From: Malachius bipustulatus | Lineage: Eukaryota > Arthropoda > Insecta > Coleoptera > Melyridae | Assembly (NCBI GenBank): GCA_910589415.1 | Contig: OU342637.1 | Coordinates: forward strand, 42,128,162-42,192,161 | Direction of reading: 5' to 3' | DNA: 64,000 nt | Part shown: piece by piece, positions 34,685-45,829 of the stretch | How positions within the stretch are numbered: position 1 is the stretch's first letter | Layout of the letters: the number at the start of each line of letters is the position of its first letter | Program-made: the position numbers and the translations under genes | Notes under the pieces: generated by a model | What the model was told of the DNA's origin: nothing | Database searches by the model: none | Seen by the model: only the letters and a program-made list of their open reading frames with translations

Positions 34685-35455
34685 ATGATAACCGACGGGG
34701 GTGACTTCAACGACACTTTTCCATCACCATCTCCCTCTACTTTACCCTTAATAGCTGTCGTCGAGATCAAGCCTTACGACAACGCCTCAAACTTCTCGAA
34801 CTCTTGCCTTGCTCGTGACTCCTATGAATTTTCTAGATTCATAATCAATGGAATCCTTTTAAACGTTGTTGGCATCTTTGGAATCCTAGGGAATGTCATA
34901 TCTATGATAATATTATCAAGACCTCAGATGCGGTCGAGTATCAACTATCTACTTATAGGATTAGCTAGGGTTGATACACTTCTTATCATCACCAGCGTCC
35001 TTTTGTTTGGACTGCCAGGAATTCACCCTTATAGTGGTTTATTGTTCAACTACTACTATCTAGTGTATCCTTACGTAGCTCCAGGGGTATATCCTTTAGC
35101 AACAGTGATGCATTTGGCGTCGGTTTATTTGACTATTACGGTGTCTTTGGAAAGATACGTGGCAGTGTGTCATCCCCTAAGAGCAAAGTCATTGTGTACT
35201 TATGGGAGGGCTAGAGTGTATTTCGTGGTGATTATGGTGTTCTCGGTCGCGTATAATTTACCGCGTGTGATGGAATCGGCAATTCAAGCAGAGTATTCTG
35301 AAGACGATAATATTACGGTATACTGTCCGATTCCTTCAGATTTTAGGAACAATGAACTGTATAAGACTATTTACATTTACTGGATGTATTTGATCATCAA
35401 CTATTTGCTGCCGTTTGTGTGCTTAGCGTTGCTGAATATCGCCATTTATAAACAG
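34685..35455 (+). CDS. FMRFaR: FMRFamide receptor-type GPCR, coding exon 1 (TM1-TM5)
   Basis: This exon encodes residues 1-257 of a class A peptide GPCR of the insect FMRFamide-receptor group, expected in the plasma membrane and coupled to G proteins. The extracellular N-terminus (1-51) has sequons at N9, N33 and N36. TM1 lies near 52-77 (conserved N70), TM2 near 88-111 (LARVD, D97), TM3 near 132-156 with ERY at 156-158 in place of DRY as in fly FMRFaR, TM4 near 176-195 and TM5 near 227-254. C214 in loop 2 is present but no Cys is seen at the usual start of TM3. LERYVAVCHPL and LCTYGRA are family signatures. The first in-frame ATG is used; an upstream in-frame TTG is ignored. The exon ends CAG/GTAAG in phase 0, exactly at the start of loop 3. 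Confidence 0.88.
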
Positions 35456-37633
35456 GTAAGATTGATTTTTTTTTTTACCCGAATAGCTAATTTCTATGAA
35501 AACTTGAAAATAATTGTTTAACTTATTTATTTATTCGTTGCAAGCTTCATATTCACTCAAAAGGGAATCCTAGTCATTGGATGCTAATCAAACTCCACAT
35601 ATTAACTGAATTATATTTATTTATAATAATCATTAATCGTCAAGAATATACAAAACCAAAACCATGAACCATGTTTTACGTAGTAGCACAATCACAATCC
35701 ATGTGTGTGAGTGTGTGTGTGTGGGTTCCGTGACCCAATGACGCCGCCTGACATCCGGTCACAATTCTGGGTGTCATACTTGTCACCTATATTCTGATTG
35801 ACATATGATATGATAACTCGGGTGAAGTTAACGACGAAAAGTTAGCGACGGGAGTGGCTAAACTTCTGTCTTGAGTAAGATGATAATTTTATTACTTAAT
35901 TTGATATTATTTCTTTAACGACAATGGAATGCTACTTCATGAAGTCATGTGGGAATATTTGCTCGAATTAACTTTCGGGACACTCGAAGTCGCTTTCAAA
36001 AAAGTTACAATTATTATGATTTAATACATTTATTATTAATAAAGATAATTAAAATAAAATGTTTACAGTATGAATGTTAAGACTAGACTAAACTAAAGAG
36101 GAGCTATTATGTATCTCGGTGTTGGCACCTGTAAACAGACAGATTGCAAAATACGGAAAATACTCTGTGTGGAAACGCAGAGTAACCGTCGTTCCCATCA
36201 TAGTCTGCATTTTCTTATATGGCTATTCTGATGGGTGGTGAGGTAGTTTTTCCCCCCGAAGATTCAGCTATCGAGAGTTGCTGAGGTAGCTGATCGTCGA
36301 CGGCAATTTGTGGATTTTTCCGGGTACATCTTCCAGCAGATCGGTTGCAAGTGATGAAGAGTGTTGCTATAAATAATAGTACGTATAGCAATTATCCAGC
36401 TGCTTGGGTTGTGAGATATTGAGAATTTTCTAAGTGGGATTGATTGATGTTCGATTAACTTCGTCTTCATTCCTTGTCATTCATCCAGTTGAATGTCTTC
36501 TAAGTGGAAGATCAAGTCTAAATTTGGATCGGTTAAATCAGGAAACAATAAATAAATTATAAATTATGTAATATAAACCTTTCGTTCCACCCCGAGCAAT
36601 TTTCGGGGAGGTTAGGAATGCTATTTAGCAGCCAGCTAGCTCAGAATGAAAATTTAACTATTGTTATGGCAATGCACACAAATGAACAACGTCACAGGTC
36701 GAAGAAAATACACAAGCAAATTTTAACAGTTTTTATTAAAGTAATTAATATAAATAGACAATAAAATAGACATTAACGATATTTAAATATCACAGAATAT
36801 AACAAGTAAATAGAATAAATAATTTAAATATCACAAAAAATTAAAAATTGCAATTGATGGTGAATGAACAAAATGGTGTCACAGGTAGGTACAATTATTG
36901 ATAATGAAAATATTATATTCGTAAAAATTATTAAATAATTAAATAAAAAAGATAAAATAGAGTAAGGTCCCAGAGCGATCAGACATAACTTATTTTCACA
37001 TAGATGAAACCTTATGTTCTCAGTAGCGTCACATGTGCTTAGAATACCTGCGTGCATATGGAAGCTTTCCGCGTGACACCTGGGCAGGTACCAGGTGTGA
37101 AAGGTAACTGAAAATAATGGTTATTTAACTTAAATTTACATGGCTAATTTTTATATATATTTTGTAGAATATTATTGTAAAGTCGTATCATAAGCGTCAG
37201 ATACTTTTCATGGGCCAAAACTTTTGTCAGACGCTTTAAAGCTCCACAAAAAATAACTTAACTTTACTTATTTTTACATGTCTGATTTTTAAATATGTTG
37301 TTAAGACAATTATTATTAAGCTGTGTTTAATTAGTCAGACAAAACTGAGTGACCAAATACCCCTTAAATATAAAAATTATGCAGCCGTGAGTATGAGTGC
37401 GAGAGCACTATGCGCATGCGTGTCAGAGTAAATAATTTAAAAATATTAAGAATACTTACGGTACAGCTCTCAATTTAAGATTTTTGCATCTCCATTTCAA
37501 TAAGATTAATTTCGACATTAAGGTAATTATTAGTAAGTATTGAAGTAAATTAATTCATTAAATATATTTGGGATAATTAATCTGTTCAGAGCAATTTATA
37601 TTAATAAAAAAATTTATTTCATTGTAACAAATA

Positions 37634-38249
37634 CAGGGTGATCCCGAAATGGCGGACACGGACAGCACCACAGCATCCATTGTGGATTAAAGATTCTAAG
37701 TTTTATTTACTGTTTTCTCCAGTATGGCTCCCTTAAGAAGATATGACCACTTTTGTAGAAAATAAAGTCACAACGCTGCACTGGATACCCTTCTTCAGGC
37801 AGAAAAATAATTTGTAGGTCTACAATACCCAGATAGATGTTACCATGGAAACATATGAAATGGAAACACAACAAAGCTTAAAACAATAATCGTTGCGCGG
37901 ATACATATATTCGATAATATTATTAAAAATCTCGAATTCGAACAACGATGCCACATTGAAAAATTTTGTTGAACACAGGGAATAGGTAAACTTTGAATGC
38001 CTGTAATTCCGTTCACGATAATAAAAAGAATAAAAAGCAAACACTATCGTTATAGTTTTATGAAATCATGTGCTTTGCCAGTGGAGGTTGTTTAAATTTG
38101 ACCGCCATTTCGATTTAAAGTTTAGAAAAAGGACACCCTATATCTCGGTAACGAAGCCGAGGAAACCATTTTTGTTTCAAATTTACAGTCTTTCTGAACA
38201 TCCTCTACAACACCCTGTATTCCGTGTCCGCCATTTCGGGATCACCCTG
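37634..38249. mobile_element. Foldback element FB10a in the spacer of FB9
   Basis: TA-flanked CAGGGTGATCCCGAAATGGC and its inverse at the right end (CCATTTCGGGATCACCCTG). Arms are shorter and more diverged than in FB5 or FB7; the right part has further ACACCCTGTATTCC and ACACCCTATATC boxes. Noncoding. Confidence 0.75.
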
Positions 38250-38595
38250 TATAGCTGTTGAATAATCATCGTAATCATCGTCATAATCATCAGAATTAAG
38301 AATTAAGTTAGTAAGAATGTCTCACTCGCTCTGACACGTATGCGCATAGTGCTCTCGCGCTAATACTCACGGTTGCATAATTTTTATATTTAAGGGGTGT
38401 TTGGTCACTCAGTTTTGTCTGACTAATTAAACACAGCTTAATAATAATTGTCTTAACAACATATTTAAAAATCAGACATGTAAAAATAAGTAAAGTTAAG
38501 TTATTTTTTGTGGAGCTTTAAGGCGTCTGACAAAAGTTTTGGCCCATGAAAAGTGTCTGACGCTTACTTTACAGTAATATTCAAAAAAATATATA

Positions 38596-39473
38596 CAGGG
38601 TTATTCACAGTATACGCCACGGAAGATTATGGCCGTGTCACTGGATTTTAGGATCTTTTTATTTTTGGAGTGGATAGAGACCCGGCAGAGGTACGTTTTA
38701 AAATTATATTCATAATGTACAGGTTGTCCCAAAATCATGAAACATATCAAAGTTATGTTTTTTTAAATAGAATGCTCCTATGTTATTGCATTTTTAGATT
38801 GACTGAGAAGAGAAAATAAGATTGGTTTTTACAGTTGGTGTTTAAATTCAAAAGTTTTTGAGTTATAAACAAGTGAAAATCGTCATTTTTCAAGTTAAAG
38901 GCCCTGTACAACGAAAACGGTTCAAGATAGAGAAAAACGTCTTACATGCCCCTATTTTAACTTTTCATGTACTATCCTATGGTGTAGAAACATTTGTACT
39001 TTCTTTGATTTTTTTATTTGGCGACGCGTGGAGAAATCTCAGAATTTTTCAGATTTTTTATCACTCTGTATAAACATTTCATCTACATCATAGGATAGTA
39101 CATGAAATGTTAAGATAGGGCCATGTAAGCCGTTTTTCTCTATCTTTAGCCGTTTTCGTTGTACAGGGCATTGAACTTGAAAAATGACGATTTTCACTTG
39201 TTTATAACTCAAAAACTTCTGAATTTAAACACCAACTGTAAAAACCAATCTTATTTTTTCTTCTCAGACAATCTAAAAATGCAATAACATAGGAGCATTC
39301 CATTTAAAAAAACATAACTTTGATATGTTTCATGCTTTTGGGACACCCTGTACATTATGAATATAATTTTAAAACGTACCTCTGCTGGATCTCTATCTAC
39401 TCCAAAAATAAAAAGATCCTAAAATCCAGAGACACGGCCATAAACTTCCGTGGCGTATACCGTGAATAACCCT
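38596..39473. mobile_element. Foldback element FB10b, inserted in the right arm of FB9
   Basis: CAGGGTTATTCACAGTATACG and its inverse, TA-flanked at the left. Each arm is only about 124 bp (38596-38719, 39351-39473) and they meet at CATAATG-TA-CATTATG. FB11 is inserted at that central TA, so the pre-insertion element was a compact palindrome of about 250 bp. Confidence 0.8.
38720..39350. mobile_element. Foldback element FB11, inserted at the exact centre of FB10b
   Basis: CAGGTTGTCCCAAAATCATG and its inverse GGGACACCCTG, flanked by TA on both sides. It contains the core shared with FB5-FB8 (GTTATAAACAAGTGAAAATCG, AACTTTTCATGTACTATCC) and a central CACTCTGTATA box. Confidence 0.8.
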
Positions 39474-39664
39474 ATATAAAAATTAGCCACGTAAATTTAA
39501 GTTAAATAACCATTATTTTTAGTTACCTGTCACACCTGGTACCTGCCCAAGTGTCACGCGGAAAGCTTCCACATGCACGCAGGTATTCTAAGCACATGTG
39601 ACGCTACTGAGAACATAAGGTTTCATCTATGTGAAAATAAGTTATGTCTGATCGCTCTGGGATC

Positions 39665-40615
39665 TTGGACTAAAATAACCATAGGTACAAAAATGTCATT
39701 GAAACCCACACGATGACGTGTGGGGGCGATACTAATAATAAAAAATTGCTTTATTAAATTAAATACAAACTGCAAAAATTATTGACATAATGGGTCCCCA
39801 GAGCCCTGGAGGTGAAATGACAATTAAAAAGCAATGATTTAAAAATGAAAAATAGCACCAGGCTAGGTATATCAGTGAAGTATTGAACTAACTTAGCTTT
39901 GTAAAGCAGGTGGTGTTGTTGCCTGTCCCTCCAAAGTGTTGAACACGACTTTCCGAGGATTTGCCATGAATAATGAAGGTGCTGGTGGTAGTGCTGGCTG
40001 TGGGTACATGGCACCGTGCTGTCTGGGAGTCCTCCTGGTGTTGGTGTTAGTGCTGATGCCGGTGCTAGTGCTAGCCGGTCATGATCGGTCTGTCATCGGT
40101 CCTGATGGTCTTGATGTTAAACGGCATCCATGGAAAAAAGGGGCGAACTCCCTGCTGAGCAGATCGGGATACTTCAGATACAGCATAATAACGATGATCG
40201 GCGTAAACCCTCGAGAGTGCCTCGTGCTGAACTTAAATAGCTCAACCCTTCACATGATAAAAATTGAGGTTATTAAAAAAAGAACCTCCAACACTCTTGA
40301 GGACTCACCGTCGATAATAAAATAATAATATTTTAAACAGTAATAAATTAATAATGAAATTTTAAAAATGAAATCATCAGCCATCTTGAACTCGAGTTTT
40401 GTCGCGTTAGCAAGATAACGAGTAGCATTACAAAGAATGCTCCACACTTACCTGCCGAGTGGGTGAAGGGTTGTTTTCTAGCTGTGAGACATTATGTATG
40501 TTAAAATAATTGAATTAAAAAGGTGGTCGTTTAAAAATATTTAACAGGAATTCAATCACCCACCATTGTGCTGTACCTTATATTAACTGTCCCCTCTCTA
40601 CAGGCACCACGAATT
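39665..40615. other. No gene recognised; GC-rich island at about 39930-40230
   Basis: The island contains GGTGTTGGTGTTAGTGCTG-type internal repeats and a 129-codon frame on the plus strand (39936-40325). The frame is hydrophobic through low complexity, with no recognised domain. The island contrasts with the AT-rich intron around it. It could be an unrecognised exon, a regulatory element or imported repeat; I cannot decide. Confidence 0.35.
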
Positions 40616-40619
40616 AAAG

Positions 40620-41990
40620 CGAAGCGCGACTCGGGAAGTCCGACTGGCTGTGTCGCCACCGGTCGTTGTTAAACTCAACCTATGAAGGCAATGTACAGTG
40701 TGCTCTCGAAATAGCTATTACTACCAACAGGGAAAATGCCCATGCGGTTGAGTACCCATCGGGCGCGTCCCCAGGTGGCGGATAGGAGGAAGGCCTTACA
40801 ATGAGCGTAAGTGAGTAAGGTTAGCAGCGGTGATAGAGCTCGCCGGAGGTAAAATTCTAGACTGGTAGCTCAAAGCCCTGCCGCGGACCACCTCCCCTAA
40901 CCTGGTTATCGTGTCGTGACTAAAGGTCTACACTAGGGGAAACGGCGCCAGATATATCCGACTGTGGACTATCTAATACACCGTATCATCTGTTGTCGTG
41001 GTCACGTTCCGCGCACAGAGAGATGCAGGGATCTGGGCTTAATCGCCGGAACCAAGAGGAGACAACCTCACTAAAAAACCTAAATCCTAAGGCGGGGGTC
41101 CAGGCTGATGGGATGCGTGACTGGATAGAAGACCAGTCCTACTGGATTCAACCTTGGGACACCAGGGGGCACCCCACTGTATCAATCCCCTCACCTTTGC
41201 ATGCGGGGCTCTGCATAGGTGGAACACCCATCCCTAGCTACTCGTGGGATCAACCATGGTAAGAAACAAAAAACCAAGAAATCGTGGGACATCACCGCAA
41301 AACAGACTGCTGACCGAGCGGGGCTTGTCACCCGTCAAGACAGTCGGCAATCTAAACAATCCTTGTGCTCGAGACCACCTCGAACGCAAGAAGAATGCCC
41401 ACTCATTGGCAAGAAAAGGAGCATCGACACCCTTCATAGGACCAGAACCATTCTGTGGCTTCGAAGATACTTTCTTCAAGCAGAACTCCAAAAGGAAGAA
41501 GAAAACTGAGAGAAACCCATTATAGGAACCTCTCGGGGTTGAGACAAGCCAAAGAACTTCTCGGGAATTTTAATCGAGAGAGGTTGAAGAGTATCTTCGA
41601 CCTGCAAGGAACGTCTCAGAACACTGACGGGATTCCTAACAGGACATTGCAAGCTCAAGGAACACCTGAGGAAGTTGGGCATATAAGAGAATGGTGTCTG
41701 CAGATTCTGCGGGAAAGGAGACGAAACACCACGTCACCTACTGCTCAACTGCGATGCGTTAGAACTCAAAAGAAGTAATGTTTTGGGCAATCACCAGCTA
41801 GAGGCAGGGAATTTACCCGACCTTGATCCTCTCAAAATCCTGAAGTTTCTCAAGGAAACGGACTTGGAGAGGGTGCTTCACTAAAGGGATTCCACACCAG
41901 GCGAAGCACAGTAGAGGGGATACAATAGATCTTTTAGGTCGCAGTAACTTGATCACCCTTAAAGATACAAATACAAAATAAATACAAATA
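40620..41990 (+). mobile_element. Internally deleted LINE (5' leader joined to 3' end)
   Basis: A GC-rich segment (40620-41440) resembling the leader and start of a Jockey/R1-type LINE is followed directly by the C-terminal coding part (41520-41885) and a 3' tail with repeated AAATACA units (about 41960-41990). Endonuclease and RT are missing, so this looks like a short internally deleted element rather than an ordinary 5' truncation. The leader assignment rests on position and composition. Confidence 0.5.
41520..41885 (+). pseudogene. LINE ORF2 C-terminus: RNase H tail and CCHC zinc finger
   Basis: In the frame that reads through, after one frameshift near 41605 and one in-frame stop at about 41682, the segment gives LTGFLTGHCKLKEHL followed by CRFCG, ETPRHLL and NC. 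This is the C-terminal signature of Jockey/R1/LOA-type LINEs, with the zinc ligands C-x2-C...H...C. The frame ends at a TAA near 41883. Downstream are a short 3' UTR and the A-rich tail. Confidence 0.75.
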
Positions 41991-42655
41991 CAAAAGGGTG
42001 TGGGAAGCGTAGACCCTAAGAAAACAAAAGAGATGAAGACCTAAATTAACATGGAATGGAGTTGTAGGAGAGATTTTATTAAAGAATGGAAAAACCTGGA
42101 GAGAAGCTTGCAGAATGGCGGATTATAAGAACTAATAAGAAGGAATGGGCAGAATTTGTACATAATATAGGGAATTAACAAAAAGAGTAGAATAAGTGCG
42201 GTGTTTATTTAGTGTATTAATGTATTGAGTTGGTTTATTGTTGTACATATTTAGTTGGAGATTTTCAGAATATTTATGAAAACCTAAATTCGATACACAT
42301 TTTCACATTCCTCGTGTACATTAGCTCTTGTTCTTGTAAAATGGACTTCCACAAAATGTTTCGCTTTGGCACGAGCAAAATTTCGCTTTCAAAACTTCCT
42401 ACCCGCCGTAAAAATACCAAGATTTTGAGAGATGAAAATACAACACATTTCAATTTAAAACCATGCGTTTGCTTTATCGTACGAATGCTGCGGGCAATGC
42501 GTTTCCTCTGTACAGGACCTTGCTTCTAATGAGTTTTATCGTAATCGTTCACCGCAGCGCGAGCAACGCTACGCACGCACCGTAGTCCCCGGATCTAGGA
42601 CACGTCGTAAAACTCGTAGTGAAATGCCACTGGCCGACATCTAGGTATACTATTA
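41991..42655. other. No gene recognised
   Basis: The first 180 bp is purine-rich and may be decayed LINE coding sequence, but I find no convincing motif. The remainder is AT-rich with a GC-rich patch at about 42540-42600. Confidence 0.35.
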
Positions 42656-43084
42656 TACAGGGTGTCTCTGAAATGTGCGGAAAAAGCTACAACAAATTCC
42701 TGAGGCCTAAATAAGCCGATCTAACTAAATAATTGGTATATTTTCACAATATTCGGCTGAAGGGGCTTTTGTGGGGTGAAAAATGAAAAACTGCGATCAT
42801 TTTTATTGTAAAATTTAGAGGGCGCCACCTGCGGTACCTTGAACACATTCAAAACGAACTATCTTTTTTGGGCCACTCTGTATTTGACTTTTAAATAAAA
42901 ATTCTTATTCTCCAACACCTTTTATCAAAAAAAGGTAAAAGTTGATTTGAGCAGCCGTTTCTGAGATATCTGAATTTGAGAAAATCGCTACGTGCATGGC
43001 CAGGCCTAAGTAAGTAGTTATTATTAATTGTAATAATTGAACGCAATTTGAAGCGAAGGCGTTGAATTAAAATTATTTTACTTA

Positions 43085-43385
43085 AAGTGCCATACCAGGT
43101 TTCAGGTGTGAGCTACCTCTCACATATGCCTGTGTGCTGTTGAAGTTCACTCTTTTGGGGCCAGCCTTTTTATCGGAGGAGTCCGAACGGCACTCCTTGA
43201 GAAGTATTACTAGGCAGAGTACTATGCGCTGCTTTACCATTGCCTTCCACAAGGTGCATCCCGATTTTGGCTCGAGTAGCACAACAAATACTTTTCAGCT
43301 GCTGGTGAGTTTCGAACCAAGGTTTACCGGTTGGTGGACGAACGCTCTATCCACTACATCATGGGACCCACTTAACGAATTTACA
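43085..43385 (-). mobile_element. tRNA-derived SINE inside FB12
   Basis: On the minus strand a tRNA-like head has an A-box-like GTAGTGGATAGAGCG and a perfect B box GGTTCGAAAC about 35 nt later, followed by a body with TTGTGGAAGGCAATGGTAAA. The A and B boxes are the internal RNA polymerase III promoter. The head is not a functional tRNA: the 3' acceptor and anticodon arm are not preserved. Confidence 0.7.
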
Positions 43386-43502
43386 TCAACGAAATCACTG
43401 TCACTAAAAACCAAGTAAGTAATTGGTGTCAAATCGAATCTAAAAAACAATTCAAGCATACATTTGAATAATTGTCAAACAATTTGAAAATTTACTTTAG
43501 TC

Positions 43503-44640
43503 ATGTCCGTACAGTATACTAATGAAGAAATGACCGATATGTTATTGGTTTTTGGATATTGTCAAAGAAATGGTTTAGAATCTTGCAGAGTATCAGTGAA
43601 CGATTTCCGAATCGTTGCATATCAAACCATAAAACATTTGCCTCAATTGAAAGACGTCTTCATGAAACTGGTAGGTTTATGCCTGTTTCTATTAATTATG
43701 GTCGTGCACGTACGATAAGAACTCCAGAGGTTGAAAAACATATTTTAAATAGGATTGAAGAAATCCTAAAGTCGGCAGCAGACGATTGCGCTTAGAGCTA
43801 GTGGTATGCAAAGATACTGTTAACAGGGTGACCAGAGAACAATTACTGCACCCATTTTTATGTTGAACGGGTATAAGACCTTGAAACGAACTATTTAACC
43901 CTAGAGGGGAAAAATAGTCGCTGAGAGCATGAGACAAGAAAAAACAAGGGTCGTAGGTTGAGTCGCTAGTCTAAGAGGGTCAACAATAACAAGCAGGTCA
44001 GCAGAACAACAGGTACTCTTTATTAAAATAAATCACAGTTATTATCACAAATTATAAACTTGAGCAAATTACAACCTTTTACCCCATGATTATGAACCAC
44101 GTCTAGCTTTCTGCCGGTTCATTTCCAAGAACGCAGAAATCAGGATAGGAACTTTACACAAGGAATTTTATTCACAGATGAAGCCTGTTTGCACAATGAA
44201 CATGTCTGTGCTGGAGAAAATCCTCATGCGATTAAAGTAAGTCATTATTACTTATCAAAAGTAAGCCATTATCAGCATGAGTTTAAGATCAATGTGTGGG
44301 CAGGAATCATAAACACTTTTATAATTGGTCCTGTCATTTTACCACCTCGACTTAATGGCGAAAATTATTTGGAACATCTGGAAAACGAATTACCACACTT
44401 GGTTGATCCCCTGCCCTTGGAACTTCAAAGACGAATGTGGTTTATGCATGACGGTGCTCCTCCACATTTTTCGCTAAATGTAAGTAATTATTTGAGCGAA
44501 CAGTATCCAAATAGATGGATAGGTAGAGCCAATGATGCACCCACAAGTTGGCCAGCTTGATCGCCTGCTTTGACACCGATGGATTACTTTTTATGGTGAA
44601 CTTTGAAAACCCTTGTGCATTCTAGGCCATAGTAGATACA
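43503..44640 (+). pseudogene. DUF4817-type Tc1/mariner-like transposase, frameshifted and interrupted
   Basis: The N-terminal part (43503-43795, two frames) has the helix-turn-helix seen in DUF4817 proteins: an EEMTDMLLVFGY.QRN block, then ERFPNR and RRLHETG. The catalytic part is 44178-44640: FTDEA (first Asp), INVWAGI, then MHDGAPPHFS (second Asp) and, after an in-frame TGA, SPALTPMDYFLW (third Asp). Between them about 250 bp (43850-44130) is degraded or foreign sequence. A short internal duplication (SHYYLSKV/SHY) is visible near 44240. The family inserts at TA, in agreement with the element's flanks. Confidence 0.8.
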
Positions 44641-45554
44641 GAAGGTTAATTAAGTTAATTTTGAAACCGGAATGGACGTTTTGAAAAATGATCACGAAAT
44701 GCTCGAAAGAGGTCAATTTAATTTTTTAAAACGTATTAATCTTTGTATACACGAAAATTTTGAACATTTGATAAAAGCATTTTTTTTATTAAATTAAACT
44801 AAATTTTTGTTGTTGATAAATCTCTTATTGACTGTTTTAACTAAAGTACCTATAAGTTAAATCGCATTTATGTACCTAGTCGTTTTTTTGTAGCTTTCAG
44901 TGACAGTTATTTTAATTAAACGCCTTTGCTTCAAATTATTGTGTTCAATTATTACAATTATTACTTACCTGGCCATGCACGTAGTGATTTTCCTAAATTC
45001 AGATATTTCAGAAACGGCTGCTCAAATCAACTCTTACCACGTATGCCTTTTTTTGGTAAAATACGTTGGAGAATAAGAATTTTTATTTAAAAGCTAAATA
45101 CAGAGTGGCCCAAAGAAGATAGTTCGTTTTGAATGTGTTGAACGTACCGCAGGTGGCGCCCTCTAAATTTTCCAATGAAAATGATTGCAGTTTTTAATTT
45201 GTCACCCTACAAAAGCCCCTTAAGGCGAATATTGTGAAATATACCAATTATTAATAAAGTTATTTAAGAAAAACGGAAACCAAATTGAACTTTTGACACC
45301 CTGTATCTCCGAAATCATCCACTTTTGGACAGAGATAATTTGGGTTAGATCGGCTTATTTAGGCCTCAGAAATTTGTGTTAGCTTTTTTTCCGCATTTTT
45401 CAGAGACATCCTGTATAATTACTGAGAATTTTTCTGTAGAATATTATAGAAAAATTTAAAAACCATAAGGCAAATGTGTGAAAAAATTTATAATTTTTTT
45501 TAAATCTTACTAATTTTTAGTTTCTATGACTTTTTACATACCGAAAGATAAAAA

Positions 45555-45700
45555 ATAATATGGCGGTCATAAGAAAAACAAAAATTGACTTATGAAAACT
45601 GGGATCTTGTCGGCTTTAAAAAATTTTTAAGTGTCCAATTGATGGTTCTTGACGATTTATGTTAACCTACAAAAAATATTTAATTTACTTTCAATTATAA
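45555..45700 (+). repeat. Dispersed repeat R3, copy 3
   Basis: AAAAAATAATATGGCGGTCATAAG and GGATCTTGTCGGCTTTAAAAA match R3 copy 2. It follows FB12 by about 140 bp. Confidence 0.55.
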
Positions 45701-45829
45701 AAAAAATATGAAGACTTTCCCCTCGGAAAAGTTTGAACCTTCATCGATTTGCGCGAAAATTGGTAAGTAGTTGGAAGATGCTTCAAGTAAAAAAAGTCAC
45801 ATATAGTGGTCGACTTGCGCTTTTACCTT

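Larger units (their letters stand above)
36966..39664. mobile_element. Large foldback FB9, arms about 480 bp
   Basis: The left arm (36966-37440: GGTCCCAGAGCGATCAGACA.., TGGAAGCTTTCCGCGTGACAC, GGGCCAAAACTTTTGTC) is matched in inverse by 38325-38593 plus 39476-39664; the break in the right arm is foldback FB11's host FB10b at 38596-39473. The spacer holds foldback FB10a (37634-38249). End sequence GGTCCCAGAG/CTCTGGGATC differs from the CAGGGTG families. No target duplication recognised and no coding sequence. Confidence 0.75.
42658..45413 (+). mobile_element. Long-TIR CAGGGTG element FB12 with a broken transposase
   Basis: TA-flanked CAGGGTGTCTCTGAAA and its inverse TTTCAGAGACATCCTG. TIRs of about 420-530 bp (42658-43075; about 44875-45413) are diverged but collinear. 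As in the shorter foldbacks, the heptamer recurs at an internal layer boundary: CACTCTG at 42874-42880 with CAGAGTG at 45101-45107. The interior holds a tRNA-derived SINE and a decayed transposase with a DUF4817-like helix-turn-helix and DDE motifs. The same end sequence and TA target as the coding-free foldbacks make this the best candidate for their source family. Confidence 0.8.

Noticed and set aside
39936..40325. 129-codon frame with a hydrophobic middle
   Set aside because: The hydrophobic part comes from GTGCTGGTGTTAG-like low complexity; no domain, no splice context and no homology I can name.
43320..43385. Possible true tRNA gene on the minus strand
   Set aside because: A and B boxes are present but the cloverleaf is not preserved and a SINE body follows.
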